From positions 1 through 53,191 of the forward strand of contig NZ_FMDF01000016.1 in NCBI RefSeq assembly GCF_900091955.1: DNA of 53,191 bases, written 5' to 3'. Numbering within the stretch: the stretch's first letter is position 1; every line of letters begins with the position of its first letter. The DNA is from Streptomyces sp. Ncost-T10-10d (GTDB lineage: Bacteria; Actinomycetota; Actinomycetes; Streptomycetales; Streptomycetaceae). The notes beneath the pieces are model-generated. The model ran no database searches. It was not told the DNA's origin and saw only the letters and a program-made list of their open reading frames with translations. A program made the position numbers and the translations under genes. Positions 1-8,275 of this stretch are shown here, piece after piece.

Positions 1-1207
1 GCGCCTGCACCGGCGCTGTCCGGCCGGCGGGCAGCGCGCCCCGACCGCGATTGCCGCAGCCCGCGCGACCCTCCAGGTCGTCCGGGCTCTGGGTGGCGGG
101 CCGGTTGCCGGCGAAACAGTTGCCGGGGTCGACAGAGGCCAGCACGAGGTCGATGCCGTTGCCGGTGGCGCGGTTGCCCTCGACGCGATTGCCGCTCGCC
201 GGATGCCCCGGCGGGTCGGTGACGATCACTCCGGCCGCCCGGTTGCCCCGGACCAGGTTGCGCTGGACGCGGTTCGCGGTGCCGCCGCCGATGCCGATGC
301 CGATGCCGAAGCCCCCGTCCGCCTGCTCGGGCGTGTCGGCGGCGTTGTTGTCTGCGACCACGTTGCCCGCGATCACCGCGCCGTGCTGCGGGGCGAGGGC
401 CTCCAGGTCGTTGGAGTTGACTGTGACGCCGACCCGGTTGCGGGCGACGCGATTGCCCAGCACCGACAGGCCGTCCGAGGCATTGGTCAGTTCGATGCCG
501 ACCGCGTTGCGCTCCACCGTGTTGCCACGGACGACGGTGGCGCAGGGCTTGCACTGGCCGACGTAGATGCCGGAGTCTGCGTGCCCGGAGGCGTAGGAGT
601 CCTCGATCACGCCGTCGCGCGCGTCAAAGGCGTAGATGCCGTACAGACCGTTGTTGTACGACGTCACCCGGGTCGCGCGGAAGCCCCGGACGGGAGGGAA
701 GCGGGTGGTGTCCAGCGGGTCGTAGGCGGAGCCACCCGCGCCGCGCTGCTGCAACCGCTCGTCGGTGACGCCGGTGAACAGCACGCCGTTGGCGAGGTAG
801 CCGTGCACGGTGAGGTTCTCGACCACCGAGCCGGCGCCGGTCACGGTGATGCCGTTGGCCAGACGCACGCCGCCGTCGAAGACCACCTTGTTGCGGTCCG
901 TTCCGCGCAGTACCACGCGGGGCCTGGTGACGCGCACGCTCTCCCGGTACACGCCCGGGCCGATCAGTACCGTCTCGCCCTCACGAGCGGCGTCGACCGC
1001 CTGCTGCACCGAGGGGAAGTCCTGCGGAACACGCAGCACGCTCCCCGCCGGATGCCGCGCATCGTCCGACGTCGACCCCGTACCGGAGCACCCGGTGGCC
1101 GCCATGGCGACCGAGACGACCAGCACCGACAGACGCAGCGCCGCCCGGAAGACGGCCGCCGGAACTGCCGCACGCGTCAACAGGGCTTCTCCAGACAGGA
1201 TTTGCAT
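1..1207 (-). CDS. NosD-like parallel beta-helix lipoprotein (partial)
   Basis: The gene runs off the left edge, so its C-terminus is missing. Translating back from ATG at 1205-1207 gives a hydrophobic N-terminus ending in a lipobox-like AATGCSG, so a surface lipoprotein is inferred. Next comes a DFPSVQQAVDAAREGETVLIGPGVY-like opening, typical of right-handed beta-helix (pectate-lyase / NosD-type) proteins, and then many short N-rich turns (GNRV, RNRV, GNVV, GNRA) spaced about 22 residues apart. Such folds bind or cleave polysaccharide, but no catalytic residues can be assigned. The next gene is divergent, with only 30 bp between the two starts, so promoters must overlap or transcripts be nearly leaderless. 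The start is uncertain because no good ribosome site is visible. Confidence 0.72.
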   Translation of the reverse strand, partial: MQILSGEALLTRAAVPAAVFRAALRLSVLVVSVAMAATGCSGTGSTSDDARHPAGSVLRVPQDFPSVQQAVDAAREGETVLIGPGVYRESVRVTRPRVVLRGTDRNKVVFDGGVRLANGITVTGAGSVVENLTVHGYLANGVLFTGVTDERLQQRGAGGSAYDPLDTTRFPPVRGFRATRVTSYNNGLYGIYAFDARDGVIEDSYASGHADSGIYVGQCKPCATVVRGNTVERNAVGIELTNASDGLSVLGNRVARNRVGVTVNSNDLEALAPQHGAVIAGNVVADNNAADTPEQADGGFGIGIGIGGGTANRVQRNLVRGNRAAGVIVTDPPGHPASGNRVEGNRATGNGIDLVLASVDPGNCFAGNRPATQSPDDLEGRAGCGNRGRGALPAGRTAPVQA

Positions 1208-1237
1208 GGCAGTTGTTTTATCGTCTCCAATAGGCGT

Positions 1238-2449
1238 ATGCCCACCGAACAGGGAAATGCGCAGGATTCACCCCGACCCGCGGCAACCCGTTTCGGGCGG
1301 CGCCGGGCACTGCTCGCCGGCGGAGCGGTGCTCGCCGCCGGGATCGGCGCGGCGGCCGACGAACTGGCGAGAGACGGCCGGACAGCCGTCCGTGCCGCCA
1401 CCGGCGCCCCGCCGGCCGAGGCCGCGATTCCCTTCCACGGCGTCCGACAGGCGGGTGTCACGGCGCCCCAGCAACCGGCGACGCACCTGCTCTCCTTCGA
1501 CATCCCGCAGACCTCCGCCGCCACCGACCGGAAGACCCTGCGCGGCGTCCTCGACGCGCTGACCCGCACGCTCGCCACCGCAGCCTCCGACGCCCCGCCG
1601 GACCCGCGACTCCGGGGCGGCGGTGCGACCCGGCTCACCTCCCTGGTCGGCATCGGCCCCGCCCTTGCCGCCCGCCTCGGCCTCAACGTCCCCGATTCTC
1701 TTGGCGAGTTGTCCCCCTTCCCCGGCGACCGTCTCGACCCGCACCGCAGCAACGGCGATATCCTGGTCCAACTGTGTGCAGCCGACCGCTGGACCCTCAC
1801 CATCGTCGCCGAACTCGCCGACAGGGCCGCGCACGCCGCCGGCGCCGTATCGCGCTGGACCCAGTCCGGCTTCCTGCCCCACACGGTGCCGGGCACCACG
1901 CCGCGCAACTTGTTCGGCTCCAAGGACGGCACCGCCAACCCCGATCACGCGGCGGCCGAGCAGTGGGTCTGGGGCCCACCCGGAGCCCACCGGAACGGCA
2001 CCGTTCTGGTCTACCGCAGGATCCGCATGGACGTCACCGGCTTCGCGGCCCTTCCCGAGGGCCGGCGCGATCGGGTGATAGGCCGCCGCGCCCGCGACGG
2101 CGTCCCCCTCAGCGGCACCGCCGAGCATGACGAGCCGGACATCTACGCGAAGAACCCCGACGGTTCCTACGTCATCCCGGCCACCGCCCACGTGCGTCTT
2201 GCCAGCCCCCGCTTCGACGGTGGTGCCCGTATGCTCCGCCGCAGTTACAGCTACGACGACGGCCCGACCGACCGCGGCCTTCTCTTCTGCGCCTTCATGC
2301 GCGACCCTGCCCAGTTCACCCGCGTCCAGGACCGTCTGGCCGCCCGCGACGCCCTCACCCCCTTCCTCCAACATCGCGCCTCGGCCGTGGCCTACGTCCT
2401 GCCCGGCCCCGCACCCGCCGGGACTTTCGGCGAACAGCTCTGGACATGA
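1238..2449 (+). CDS. Dyp-type heme peroxidase, Tat-exported
   Basis: A 403-aa DyP/EfeB-family peroxidase that oxidises substrates, or in EfeB releases iron from heme, using H2O2. Residues 20-45 form a twin-arginine signal (GRRRALLAGGAVLAAG), implying folded export with heme. The family FGxxDG motif is seen as NLFGSKDGTANP with distal Asp at about 230. The proximal heme His is probably in AHVRLASP at about 318. The C-terminus ends in a typical FLQHRASAVAYVLPG. The ATG at 1238 was chosen because the Tat motif follows it directly; no Shine-Dalgarno is obvious. No efeU or efeO lies nearby, so this is a stand-alone DyP and its physiological substrate is unknown. Confidence 0.9.
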   Translation: MPTEQGNAQDSPRPAATRFGRRRALLAGGAVLAAGIGAAADELARDGRTAVRAATGAPPAEAAIPFHGVRQAGVTAPQQPATHLLSFDIPQTSAATDRKTLRGVLDALTRTLATAASDAPPDPRLRGGGATRLTSLVGIGPALAARLGLNVPDSLGELSPFPGDRLDPHRSNGDILVQLCAADRWTLTIVAELADRAAHAAGAVSRWTQSGFLPHTVPGTTPRNLFGSKDGTANPDHAAAEQWVWGPPGAHRNGTVLVYRRIRMDVTGFAALPEGRRDRVIGRRARDGVPLSGTAEHDEPDIYAKNPDGSYVIPATAHVRLASPRFDGGARMLRRSYSYDDGPTDRGLLFCAFMRDPAQFTRVQDRLAARDALTPFLQHRASAVAYVLPGPAPAGTFGEQLWT

Positions 2450-2452
2450 AGC

Positions 2453-2752
2453 CCGTCTCGCTCCCTCCTCCCCACCACGACCACCGGCCCGAAGCGGCGG
2501 CGGGCTGCTGCCGGAGATCATCGCGACGTGGTACTCGACGGCGCCGGACGGTCGGATGTCGTGGAAGGGACCAGGCGGCTCCGTGACCATGGCGTCGGCC
2601 CGCCACGGGGCGTTCTCCTCGGAGAGCACGGCCATCCCGTGAGGGTCGAGACGAGGGTGTGGTCGAGTCTCGTGGGGTGCGACGAGGGTCGCCACGATGG
2701 AGCGCGCCCACGCGCTGTGGTGGCTCGACTCGCCCTGCGGGTGTTCAGCCAC
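2453..2752 (-). pseudogene. 5' fragment of an unrecognised gene downstream of MATE
   Basis: A good ribosome site (AAGGAGG, 8 nt before GTG at 2752) starts a frame of about 100 codons with high third-position G/C, opening MAEHPQGESSHHSAW and containing LSEENAPWRADAMV. The frame stays open antisense through the dyp gene to 1268, but the part overlapping dyp looks like a shadow. The real gene has therefore probably lost its 3' end near 2450. It lies 51 bp after the MATE gene in the same direction, so it was likely part of the same siderophore-type operon. I do not recognise the family and assign no function. Confidence 0.4.
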
Positions 2753-2803
2753 TCGCTTCGGTCCTCCTTGTGTCCTGTGCCGTGAGGTAGGTGTCGGTCC
2801 GAT

Positions 2804-4210
2804 TCAGGCTGCCGCGACGGATGTCCGGTCGTCGGCTCGTGCGGTGAGGGAGGCGGAGTAGCGGCGCAGGAGCAGGATGGCGGTGGTGGCGAGGCCGGTG
2901 AGCAGGCCGAGCCAGATGCCCACGGCTTCGAGGTCCAGGGCGTAGGCGAGGAGCCATGCCGCGGGCAGGCCGACGGCCCAGTAACCGATGAGCGTGATGC
3001 GAAATCCGCTCTTGGTGTCGTCGAGTCCACGCAGCAGGCCGACGCCGATGTTCTGGGCGCAGTCGAAGAACTGTAGGAACGCGGTCACGATCAGCAGGTG
3101 GCCGGCGATGGTGAGCGCGTTGTCCGAGCCGGACTCCAGGAAGGGGGCCAGGACGAGCTCGGGCAGGGTGAGGTAGAGGATGCCGACGACGATCATGACG
3201 ACGCCGGCGCAGGCCAGCGCGGTGTTCTTGATGCGTCGGGCGTCGTCGTAGCGGCCCAGTGCCAGTTCGCGGCTGACGTTGATCGAGGCGGCGTGGGAGA
3301 GGCCGACGGCGACCTGGAAGACGATGTAGACGAGTTGGTTGACGGCTGTGTGCGCGGCCAGTGCGGCGGGCCCGAAGGACCCGGCCATCAGCGCGGTGAG
3401 GGAGAAGAACCCCGCTTCGGAGCCGTAGGTGGCGGCGATCGGAATGCCCAGGCGCAGCAAGCGCTTGAGGACTTCCGGATCGGCCTTCATCAGTTTCAGG
3501 GACAGCAGCGGGGCGAGGGTGGTGTCCTTCTTCGCCGACAGGTAGAGAGCGATGAAGGTCAGCAGGTAGACGCTGGAGGTGGCGATGCCGACGCCGGTCA
3601 GACCCATGCGGGGCAGGCCCCAGGTGCCGTGGATGAGGATCCAGTTGAGACCCGCGTTGACCGCGATCGAGGCGATGGTGATCTGCAGCAGGGCCTGGGG
3701 GCGCTGCATGCCGACGGTGAACTGGCGGATCACCTGGAACCAGAGGCAGGGCAGCAGGCCGGGGGCGAGCGCGAAGATCACGGTCTGCGCGCGGTCGGCG
3801 ACTGCGGCGTCCTGCCCGAGCCACGGCAGGGCCTGCCCGATCAGGATCATGAGGACGGCGCCGGCGATGCCCGCGAGGGTGGCCAGCGCCATGCTGGCGC
3901 GGACGATGCCCTGCACCTCCTCGCGGCCTTGTTCCTGCCCGTCCTGGTTCGCATCCTGAGCGGCTTGTTCGGCGCGGGCTCCGGCGGCGGCGATCTGGTT
4001 GCCCACGGAGGTGACCAGGCCGACGCCCATAGTGCGCAGCTGGTTGAAGATGACGATGGCCAGGCCGCCCGCTGCCAGTTCCTGTGTGCCGAGGAAGCCC
4101 ATCATGACGGTGTCCGTCGTGGTCAGGGCGACCTGTGCGAGCTGGGTGAGGATCAGCGGGACCGCGAGGGTGGCGAGGGCCCGGCTGTCGCGGAGGAGGG
4201 TGGTGAGCAT
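2804..4210 (-). CDS. MATE family efflux transporter
   Basis: A 468-aa, roughly 12-helix membrane protein of the multidrug and toxin extrusion (MATE/NorM/DinF) family, using a cation gradient to export small molecules. The opening DSRALATLAVPLILTQLAQVAL and TTDTVMMGFLG are typical of MATE helix 1-2, and the internal two-fold repeat begins near IPIAATYGSEAGFFSL. One atypical feature is a hydrophilic insert (AEQAAQDANQDGQEQGREE, about residue 85) between helices 2 and 3. ATG at 4210 lies 4 bp after the stop of the SbnA-like remnant, indicating co-transcription. In staphyloferrin-B-like loci a carrier next to sbnA exports the siderophore, so that is the inferred role here. Confidence 0.9.
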   Translation of the reverse strand: MLTTLLRDSRALATLAVPLILTQLAQVALTTTDTVMMGFLGTQELAAGGLAIVIFNQLRTMGVGLVTSVGNQIAAAGARAEQAAQDANQDGQEQGREEVQGIVRASMALATLAGIAGAVLMILIGQALPWLGQDAAVADRAQTVIFALAPGLLPCLWFQVIRQFTVGMQRPQALLQITIASIAVNAGLNWILIHGTWGLPRMGLTGVGIATSSVYLLTFIALYLSAKKDTTLAPLLSLKLMKADPEVLKRLLRLGIPIAATYGSEAGFFSLTALMAGSFGPAALAAHTAVNQLVYIVFQVAVGLSHAASINVSRELALGRYDDARRIKNTALACAGVVMIVVGILYLTLPELVLAPFLESGSDNALTIAGHLLIVTAFLQFFDCAQNIGVGLLRGLDDTKSGFRITLIGYWAVGLPAAWLLAYALDLEAVGIWLGLLTGLATTAILLLRRYSASLTARADDRTSVAAA

Positions 4211-4214
4211 CGGG

Positions 4215-4508
4215 TTACCGGTTCCTGCGGAGCATGGTGAGGAGTTCGTCGATCTCCCGTTCCGCGTCGGGATCGAGGAGGCCGCGGGCCTGCATCCAGT
4301 CGTCGTTGAACACGGTGTCCATGTACTTCTCCCCGCCGTCATTGACCAGGGCGACCATAGTCGTCCCCGGCGGCAGCGAAGGCAGGCGGGTCAGCGCCTC
4401 GTGGACCACGCCCCCGGCGGAGCCGCCGATGAGCAGGCCGGTACGGGCGACGGCCCGGCAGGTGGCGAACGCCTCGACGTCGCCCACCTTGACGCCCTCG
4501 TCGATCAA
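4215..4508 (-). pseudogene. C-terminal remnant of SbnA-like 2,3-diaminopropionate synthase
   Basis: About 97 codons match the end of the PLP-dependent cysteine-synthase family as seen in SbnA: VKVGDVEAFATCR, the GGSAGGVVHEAL glycine segment and the tail LVNDGGEKYMDTVFNDD. SbnA joins O-phosphoserine and glutamate on the way to 2,3-diaminopropionate for siderophores. Full proteins are about 320-340 aa, so the catalytic lysine and two thirds of the fold are missing. Reading upstream in frame gives a TGA five codons before the first conserved residue (about 4521-4523), so this is a deletion scar rather than a short gene. It directly precedes the MATE gene. Function is lost. Confidence 0.72.
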
Positions 4509-4673
4509 TGGCTGTCGCGCTCATGGCAAGAAGATCCGTTCCGTGCGGGGATGGCAGACGGTGCCGCCGGTGCGCAGCAGGCGGCGGTCGCCAACTGGCA
4601 GCAGCACAGGGCAATTCAGCCAGCCACTGCAGGCGCTACGGCTCCCGGTGGCGACCGAACGCTAGCATTGAAC

Positions 4674-4692
4674 TTAGGTAAGGCATACCTTT
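4674..4692. promoter_or_regulatory. Iron box 1 (DmdR1/IdeR-type operator)
   Basis: TTAGGTAAGGCATACCTTT closely follows the actinobacterial DtxR/IdeR consensus TWAGGTWAGSCTWACCTWA, with the GG-N8-CC core conserved. It lies about 165 bp before the SbnA-like remnant (minus strand) and about 170 bp before the importer (plus strand), so it may once have served the lost minus-strand promoter. Iron-loaded DmdR would repress here. Confidence 0.75.
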
Positions 4693-4801
4693 CTTTCGAG
4701 CTAGGATGACTGGAGCCCTTCAAGGCGGGATCGGTCGATGAGTGAGTGTGCAATCTCCTGCGCGTGATCCATCCCGCCCCTTCTTGTGGAATTGACTGTC
4801 G

Positions 4802-4820
4802 TTAGGGTAGGCAAACCTTA
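4802..4820. promoter_or_regulatory. Iron box 2 upstream of the ABC importer
   Basis: TTAGGGTAGGCAAACCTTA differs from the DtxR/IdeR consensus at few positions and is 40 bp before the GTG of the substrate-binding lipoprotein. A TTGACT (4792-4797) just upstream could be the -35 element, which would put the box across the core promoter, the usual arrangement for iron repression. This predicts that the whole importer operon is induced by iron starvation. Confidence 0.82.
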
Positions 4821-4860
4821 GGCATCTTTGGGCTGCCCGGAACATGGAGCGAGGACGTAC

Positions 4861-6411
4861 GTGGACATCAACAGGCGTCAGGTGCTGTTGGCCGGCGGGG
4901 CGATAGGGGCGGCCGCGCTGCTGGCGGCGTGCTCCTCGGGTAGCGGTGACACCGCGGCCGACTCCTCCGGCAAGGGCGGCAAGCCCCGAAAGGGTGGCAC
5001 CCTGCGCATCGGCGCGCTCGGCCGGGCCGGCGCCATCACCCGCGACCCGCATGGCACGCAGGCCAATGAGAGCGACTACCTGATTCTCGCGCTTACCTTC
5101 GACACGCTCGCCGTTCCGGGCGCCAAGTCCAACACCGTGCCCCGGCTGGCCTCGTGGGAGCCCTCGGCGGACCTGAAGACGTGGCGCTTCAAGGTGGCCA
5201 AGGGTGCGGTCTTCCATGACGGCACCCCGGCCACCGCCGACGACGTGGTCTGGTCGCTGCGTCGACTGCGCAACACGCCGGCCGGTGCAGCCCGCCTGCC
5301 CGGAGTGAAGAACGCCGACAGCATCACGGCCGAGGGCGCCGACACTGTGGTGGTTGTCTCCGAGTACGCCAACGCCGACTTCCCTCTCATGACGCGCTTT
5401 GCCACGTTCGTCATGAAGAAGGACACGCCGGACAAGGCAGTGGCGAAGGCGCCGGGCACCGGCCCGTTCAAGCTGGACTGGTACCGCAACGGCAACGCCC
5501 GTCTGGTGCGCAACGACAAATGGTACGGCGGCACCGTCTACCTCGACGCGATCGAGGTGACCATGTTCGAGACGCCGCAGGCCATGGCCAACGCCCTGTT
5601 CGCCGGGCAGATCGACGTCGCCTCCAACGCCGGCCCCATCGCCGCGCGCACCGCGGAGTCCCGCAAGGACATCCAGGTCGTCCGCCGCCCCGACGACATG
5701 TCGATGCCCATCGTCATGCGCACCGCCGACGGCCCATTCGCCGACCCGCGGGTGCGGGAAGCCATGCGCCTGGTCGTGGACCGCGAGGCAATGGTCAAGC
5801 AGGCCCTCTCCGGATACGGGAACGTCGCCAACGACATCATGGGCACCGGCGACCCCGACTACGCCAAGGACATCCCGCAGCGCAAGCGCGACCTGGCCAA
5901 GGCCAAGCAGCTCCTCGAAGACGCCAAGTTCGACCTGTCCAAGACCTATGAGCTGTACACCACCGAAGACGTCTCCGGAATCGCCGACTCCGCGACCCTG
6001 TTCGCCTCGCAGGCGCGTGAGGCCGGGATCAAGATCAAGGTGGTCAAGCAGGAGTCGGGAACGTTCTACGAGAAGACCTGGCTCAAGGGCGACCTCTACA
6101 CGAACTACTGGGGCACCAACGACTCGGTGCTGTTCTTCGCGTCCAAGACCCTGCTCAGCGGCGCCGGTCAGAACGAATCGGGCTTCGCCGACAAGGAGTT
6201 CGACGCCACCTACCGCAAGGCCATCGGCACCACGGACGAACAGGCGCGGGCCAAGGCCCTGCACGAACTGCAGCAGATCGAGTACGACCGCTCCGGCTAC
6301 CTGCTGTGGGGCATGGCCGACGGTGTCGACCTGGCCGCTGCGAAAGTCCAGGACCTGCCGAAGCTGCCCGGCTACGGCCGTGTCCAACTGGAGAACGTGT
6401 GGCTGAGTTGA
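4861..6411 (+). CDS. ABC importer substrate-binding lipoprotein (Opp/Dpp family, iron-regulated)
   Basis: A 516-aa family-5 extracellular solute-binding protein (SBP_bac_5: DppA/OppA/NikA/CntA group). It opens with NRRQVLLAGGAIGAAALLAACSS, a Tat-like signal plus lipobox, so it is anchored outside the membrane. The family hallmarks WRFKVAKGAVFHDGTPATADDVVWSLRR and APGTGPFKLDWY are clear. GTG at 4861 was chosen because a purine-rich GAGCGAGGA precedes it and the signal peptide follows immediately. It overlaps the first permease by 13 nt. Its iron box and SbnA-like neighbour point to a metal-chelate ligand rather than ordinary peptides, as with CntA (staphylopine) or NikA. That assignment is inference. 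Confidence 0.9.
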   Translation: MDINRRQVLLAGGAIGAAALLAACSSGSGDTAADSSGKGGKPRKGGTLRIGALGRAGAITRDPHGTQANESDYLILALTFDTLAVPGAKSNTVPRLASWEPSADLKTWRFKVAKGAVFHDGTPATADDVVWSLRRLRNTPAGAARLPGVKNADSITAEGADTVVVVSEYANADFPLMTRFATFVMKKDTPDKAVAKAPGTGPFKLDWYRNGNARLVRNDKWYGGTVYLDAIEVTMFETPQAMANALFAGQIDVASNAGPIAARTAESRKDIQVVRRPDDMSMPIVMRTADGPFADPRVREAMRLVVDREAMVKQALSGYGNVANDIMGTGDPDYAKDIPQRKRDLAKAKQLLEDAKFDLSKTYELYTTEDVSGIADSATLFASQAREAGIKIKVVKQESGTFYEKTWLKGDLYTNYWGTNDSVLFFASKTLLSGAGQNESGFADKEFDATYRKAIGTTDEQARAKALHELQQIEYDRSGYLLWGMADGVDLAAAKVQDLPKLPGYGRVQLENVWLS

Positions 6412-7427
6412 GCCACGCGCCCGAGGACAGCGCGGTGGCCGCTCCTGCCGGCACAGGGGCGGCCACCGCGCGACGCCGCCCGTTCCCGATTCCGTTCCTC
6501 GGCCGCTTCGCCGCGGCCGTGGGGCGGCGGGTCCTCATGCTGGTCATCCTGCTCGCCCTGGTGTTCGCCGCTGTCGAGCTGCTTCCCGGGGACGCTGCGA
6601 CCGCGACGTCCGAACGCGGCGAGAGCGCCGCCGACATCGCGGCCCGCCGCCACCTGCTGGGACTTGACCGGCCGGTGTGGGAACGCTTCTGGGACTGGAT
6701 GACGGGGCTGTTCACCGGGGACCTGGGTGTCAGCGCCCGAGGCGAGAAGATCACGCAGATGCTGGCCGACCCGTTCCCGAACACGCTGCTGCTCGCGGCC
6801 CTCGCCTTCGTCCTGACCGCAGCGGCGTCCCTGGCCCTGGGGTGCTGGGCCGCCGCCCGCCCCGGCCGGCTCATCGATCGGGTCATCGGCCATGCCTCGA
6901 CCTCGGCATTCGCCATCCCCGAATTCGTCGTCTCCGTCGGCCTGCTGATGTTGCTCTCGCTGTGGACCGGCTGGCTGCCCGCAGTGACCGTGGCCGGGGC
7001 CGACGGCAGGCCGGCCACGTGGACCATGCTGATCATGCCGGTCCTCGCCCTGGTCGTCCCGCAGACCGGATGGAACACCACCATCGTGCGCGGCGCTCTC
7101 GCCGACCAGGCGGCCACACCGCACGTCGAGGCCGCCCACCTGGACGGCCTGCCGGTGCGCCGCGTCATCTGGCGCCACGCCCTGCCCGGCGCCGTCCCGG
7201 CCATCGCCACCGGCCTCGCCACCTCCACCGGCATGCTCCTGGGCGGCACCGTGGTCGTGGAAACGCTCTTCAACTACCCCGGTATCGGAAGCGTGCTCGC
7301 CAGCGCCGTATCCACCCGCGACACCCCGCTCATCGCCGGAGTCGTCGTCTGCGCCGGTGCCGCCATCAGCCTGGTCCTGCTGGCCGCCGACCTCGTCCGC
7401 GCCCGAGTTCTGGGGAGTCACGCATGA
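6399..7427 (+). CDS. ABC importer permease, DppB type
   Basis: A 342-aa integral membrane permease of the DppB/OppB/NikB class. After a cytosolic leader there is a first helix (RRVLMLVILLALVFAAVELLPGD) followed by the family segment RRHLLGLDRPVWERFWDWM and a GDLG motif. The EAA loop that docks the ATPase is seen as EAAHLDGLPVRRVIWRHALPG. GTG at 6399 is preceded by GGAGAA and lies inside the end of the lipoprotein gene in another frame, so translation is coupled. The ATGA overlap with the next permease continues the operon. Confidence 0.9.
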   Translation: MAELSHAPEDSAVAAPAGTGAATARRRPFPIPFLGRFAAAVGRRVLMLVILLALVFAAVELLPGDAATATSERGESAADIAARRHLLGLDRPVWERFWDWMTGLFTGDLGVSARGEKITQMLADPFPNTLLLAALAFVLTAAASLALGCWAAARPGRLIDRVIGHASTSAFAIPEFVVSVGLLMLLSLWTGWLPAVTVAGADGRPATWTMLIMPVLALVVPQTGWNTTIVRGALADQAATPHVEAAHLDGLPVRRVIWRHALPGAVPAIATGLATSTGMLLGGTVVVETLFNYPGIGSVLASAVSTRDTPLIAGVVVCAGAAISLVLLAADLVRARVLGSHA

Positions 7428-8275
7428 GCAACGCCCTCACCACAGCTCGTGCGCCGAGGGGCTTTGCAGGCCGCGGACGGGTGATCCGGCGTCTGGTCCC
7501 GGGTGTCCTGCTGGTCCTGCTGGCCCTCACCGGCCCGTTCCTTGCCGCGCACCCCCTCGACAAACCGGTCACCGCTCCCTTCGCCACCGCCGGCGACGGC
7601 GCACCACTGGGTGGGGACCAGCTCGGCCGCGACGTCCTCAGCAGGCTCCTTCACGGCGGAACCGCCCTGATCGGCAGCGCCCTCCTGGTCGCCGCCGTCG
7701 TCACCGCGCTCGCCGCGTTGGCGGGCTGCTTCGCCGTCCTGCACCCGGCCGTGGGGAGGGCCGTGGAACGCACCGCCGACGTCTTCATCCTGCTCCCGCC
7801 GATCCTCGGCATCATGCTCATCGCGCTGGCCTGGCCCGGCGGCGGACGATGGGCCGTCATCAGCGCCGCCATCATCCTGGGCACCCCTTACGCCGTCCGC
7901 ATCGTCGCCGGCGCAGCCGCTCCCCTCGCCGACGCCGGGTACGTCGAAGCAGCCCTCGCCGGCGGCGAATCCCTCATCTACACCGCCACCCGCGAACTCC
8001 TGCCGAACCTGCGCTCCACCATCCTCGCGCTGTTCGGCCTGCGCTTCGTCGAAGCCGTCTACGTCATCTCCATGGCCGGTTTCCTGCAGATCGGCCCCCA
8101 GCCACCCGCCGCGGACTGGGCTTTGATGATCCGGGAGAACTCCTCGGGCATCCTCCTCAACCCATGGGCGGTCGTAGCCCCCAGCCTGGCCATCGCCGCC
8201 CTCGCCATCAGCGTCAACCTGGCCGCCACCTCCCTCGCCCCCCGCTCCGCACGCAAGGCGGTGATCACCCCGTGA
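7424..8275 (+). CDS. ABC importer permease, DppC type
   Basis: A 283-aa partner permease of the DppC/OppC/NikC class. The LGGDQLGRDVLSRLLHGG motif is the family signature before helix 2, and the EAA loop appears as EAALAGGESLIYTATRELLPN. It pairs with the preceding permease to form the transmembrane channel. ATG at 7424 overlaps the upstream stop (ATGA), and its own stop overlaps the GTG of the ATPase, so all four importer proteins are translationally coupled and should be made in matched amounts. Confidence 0.9.
   Translation: MSNALTTARAPRGFAGRGRVIRRLVPGVLLVLLALTGPFLAAHPLDKPVTAPFATAGDGAPLGGDQLGRDVLSRLLHGGTALIGSALLVAAVVTALAALAGCFAVLHPAVGRAVERTADVFILLPPILGIMLIALAWPGGGRWAVISAAIILGTPYAVRIVAGAAAPLADAGYVEAALAGGESLIYTATRELLPNLRSTILALFGLRFVEAVYVISMAGFLQIGPQPPAADWALMIRENSSGILLNPWAVVAPSLAIAALAISVNLAATSLAPRSARKAVITP

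Noticed and set aside
2453..2752. Reading the fragment after MATE as an IucA/IucC-type siderophore synthetase
   Set aside because: The context is suggestive, but no synthetase motif can be seen, so no family was assigned.
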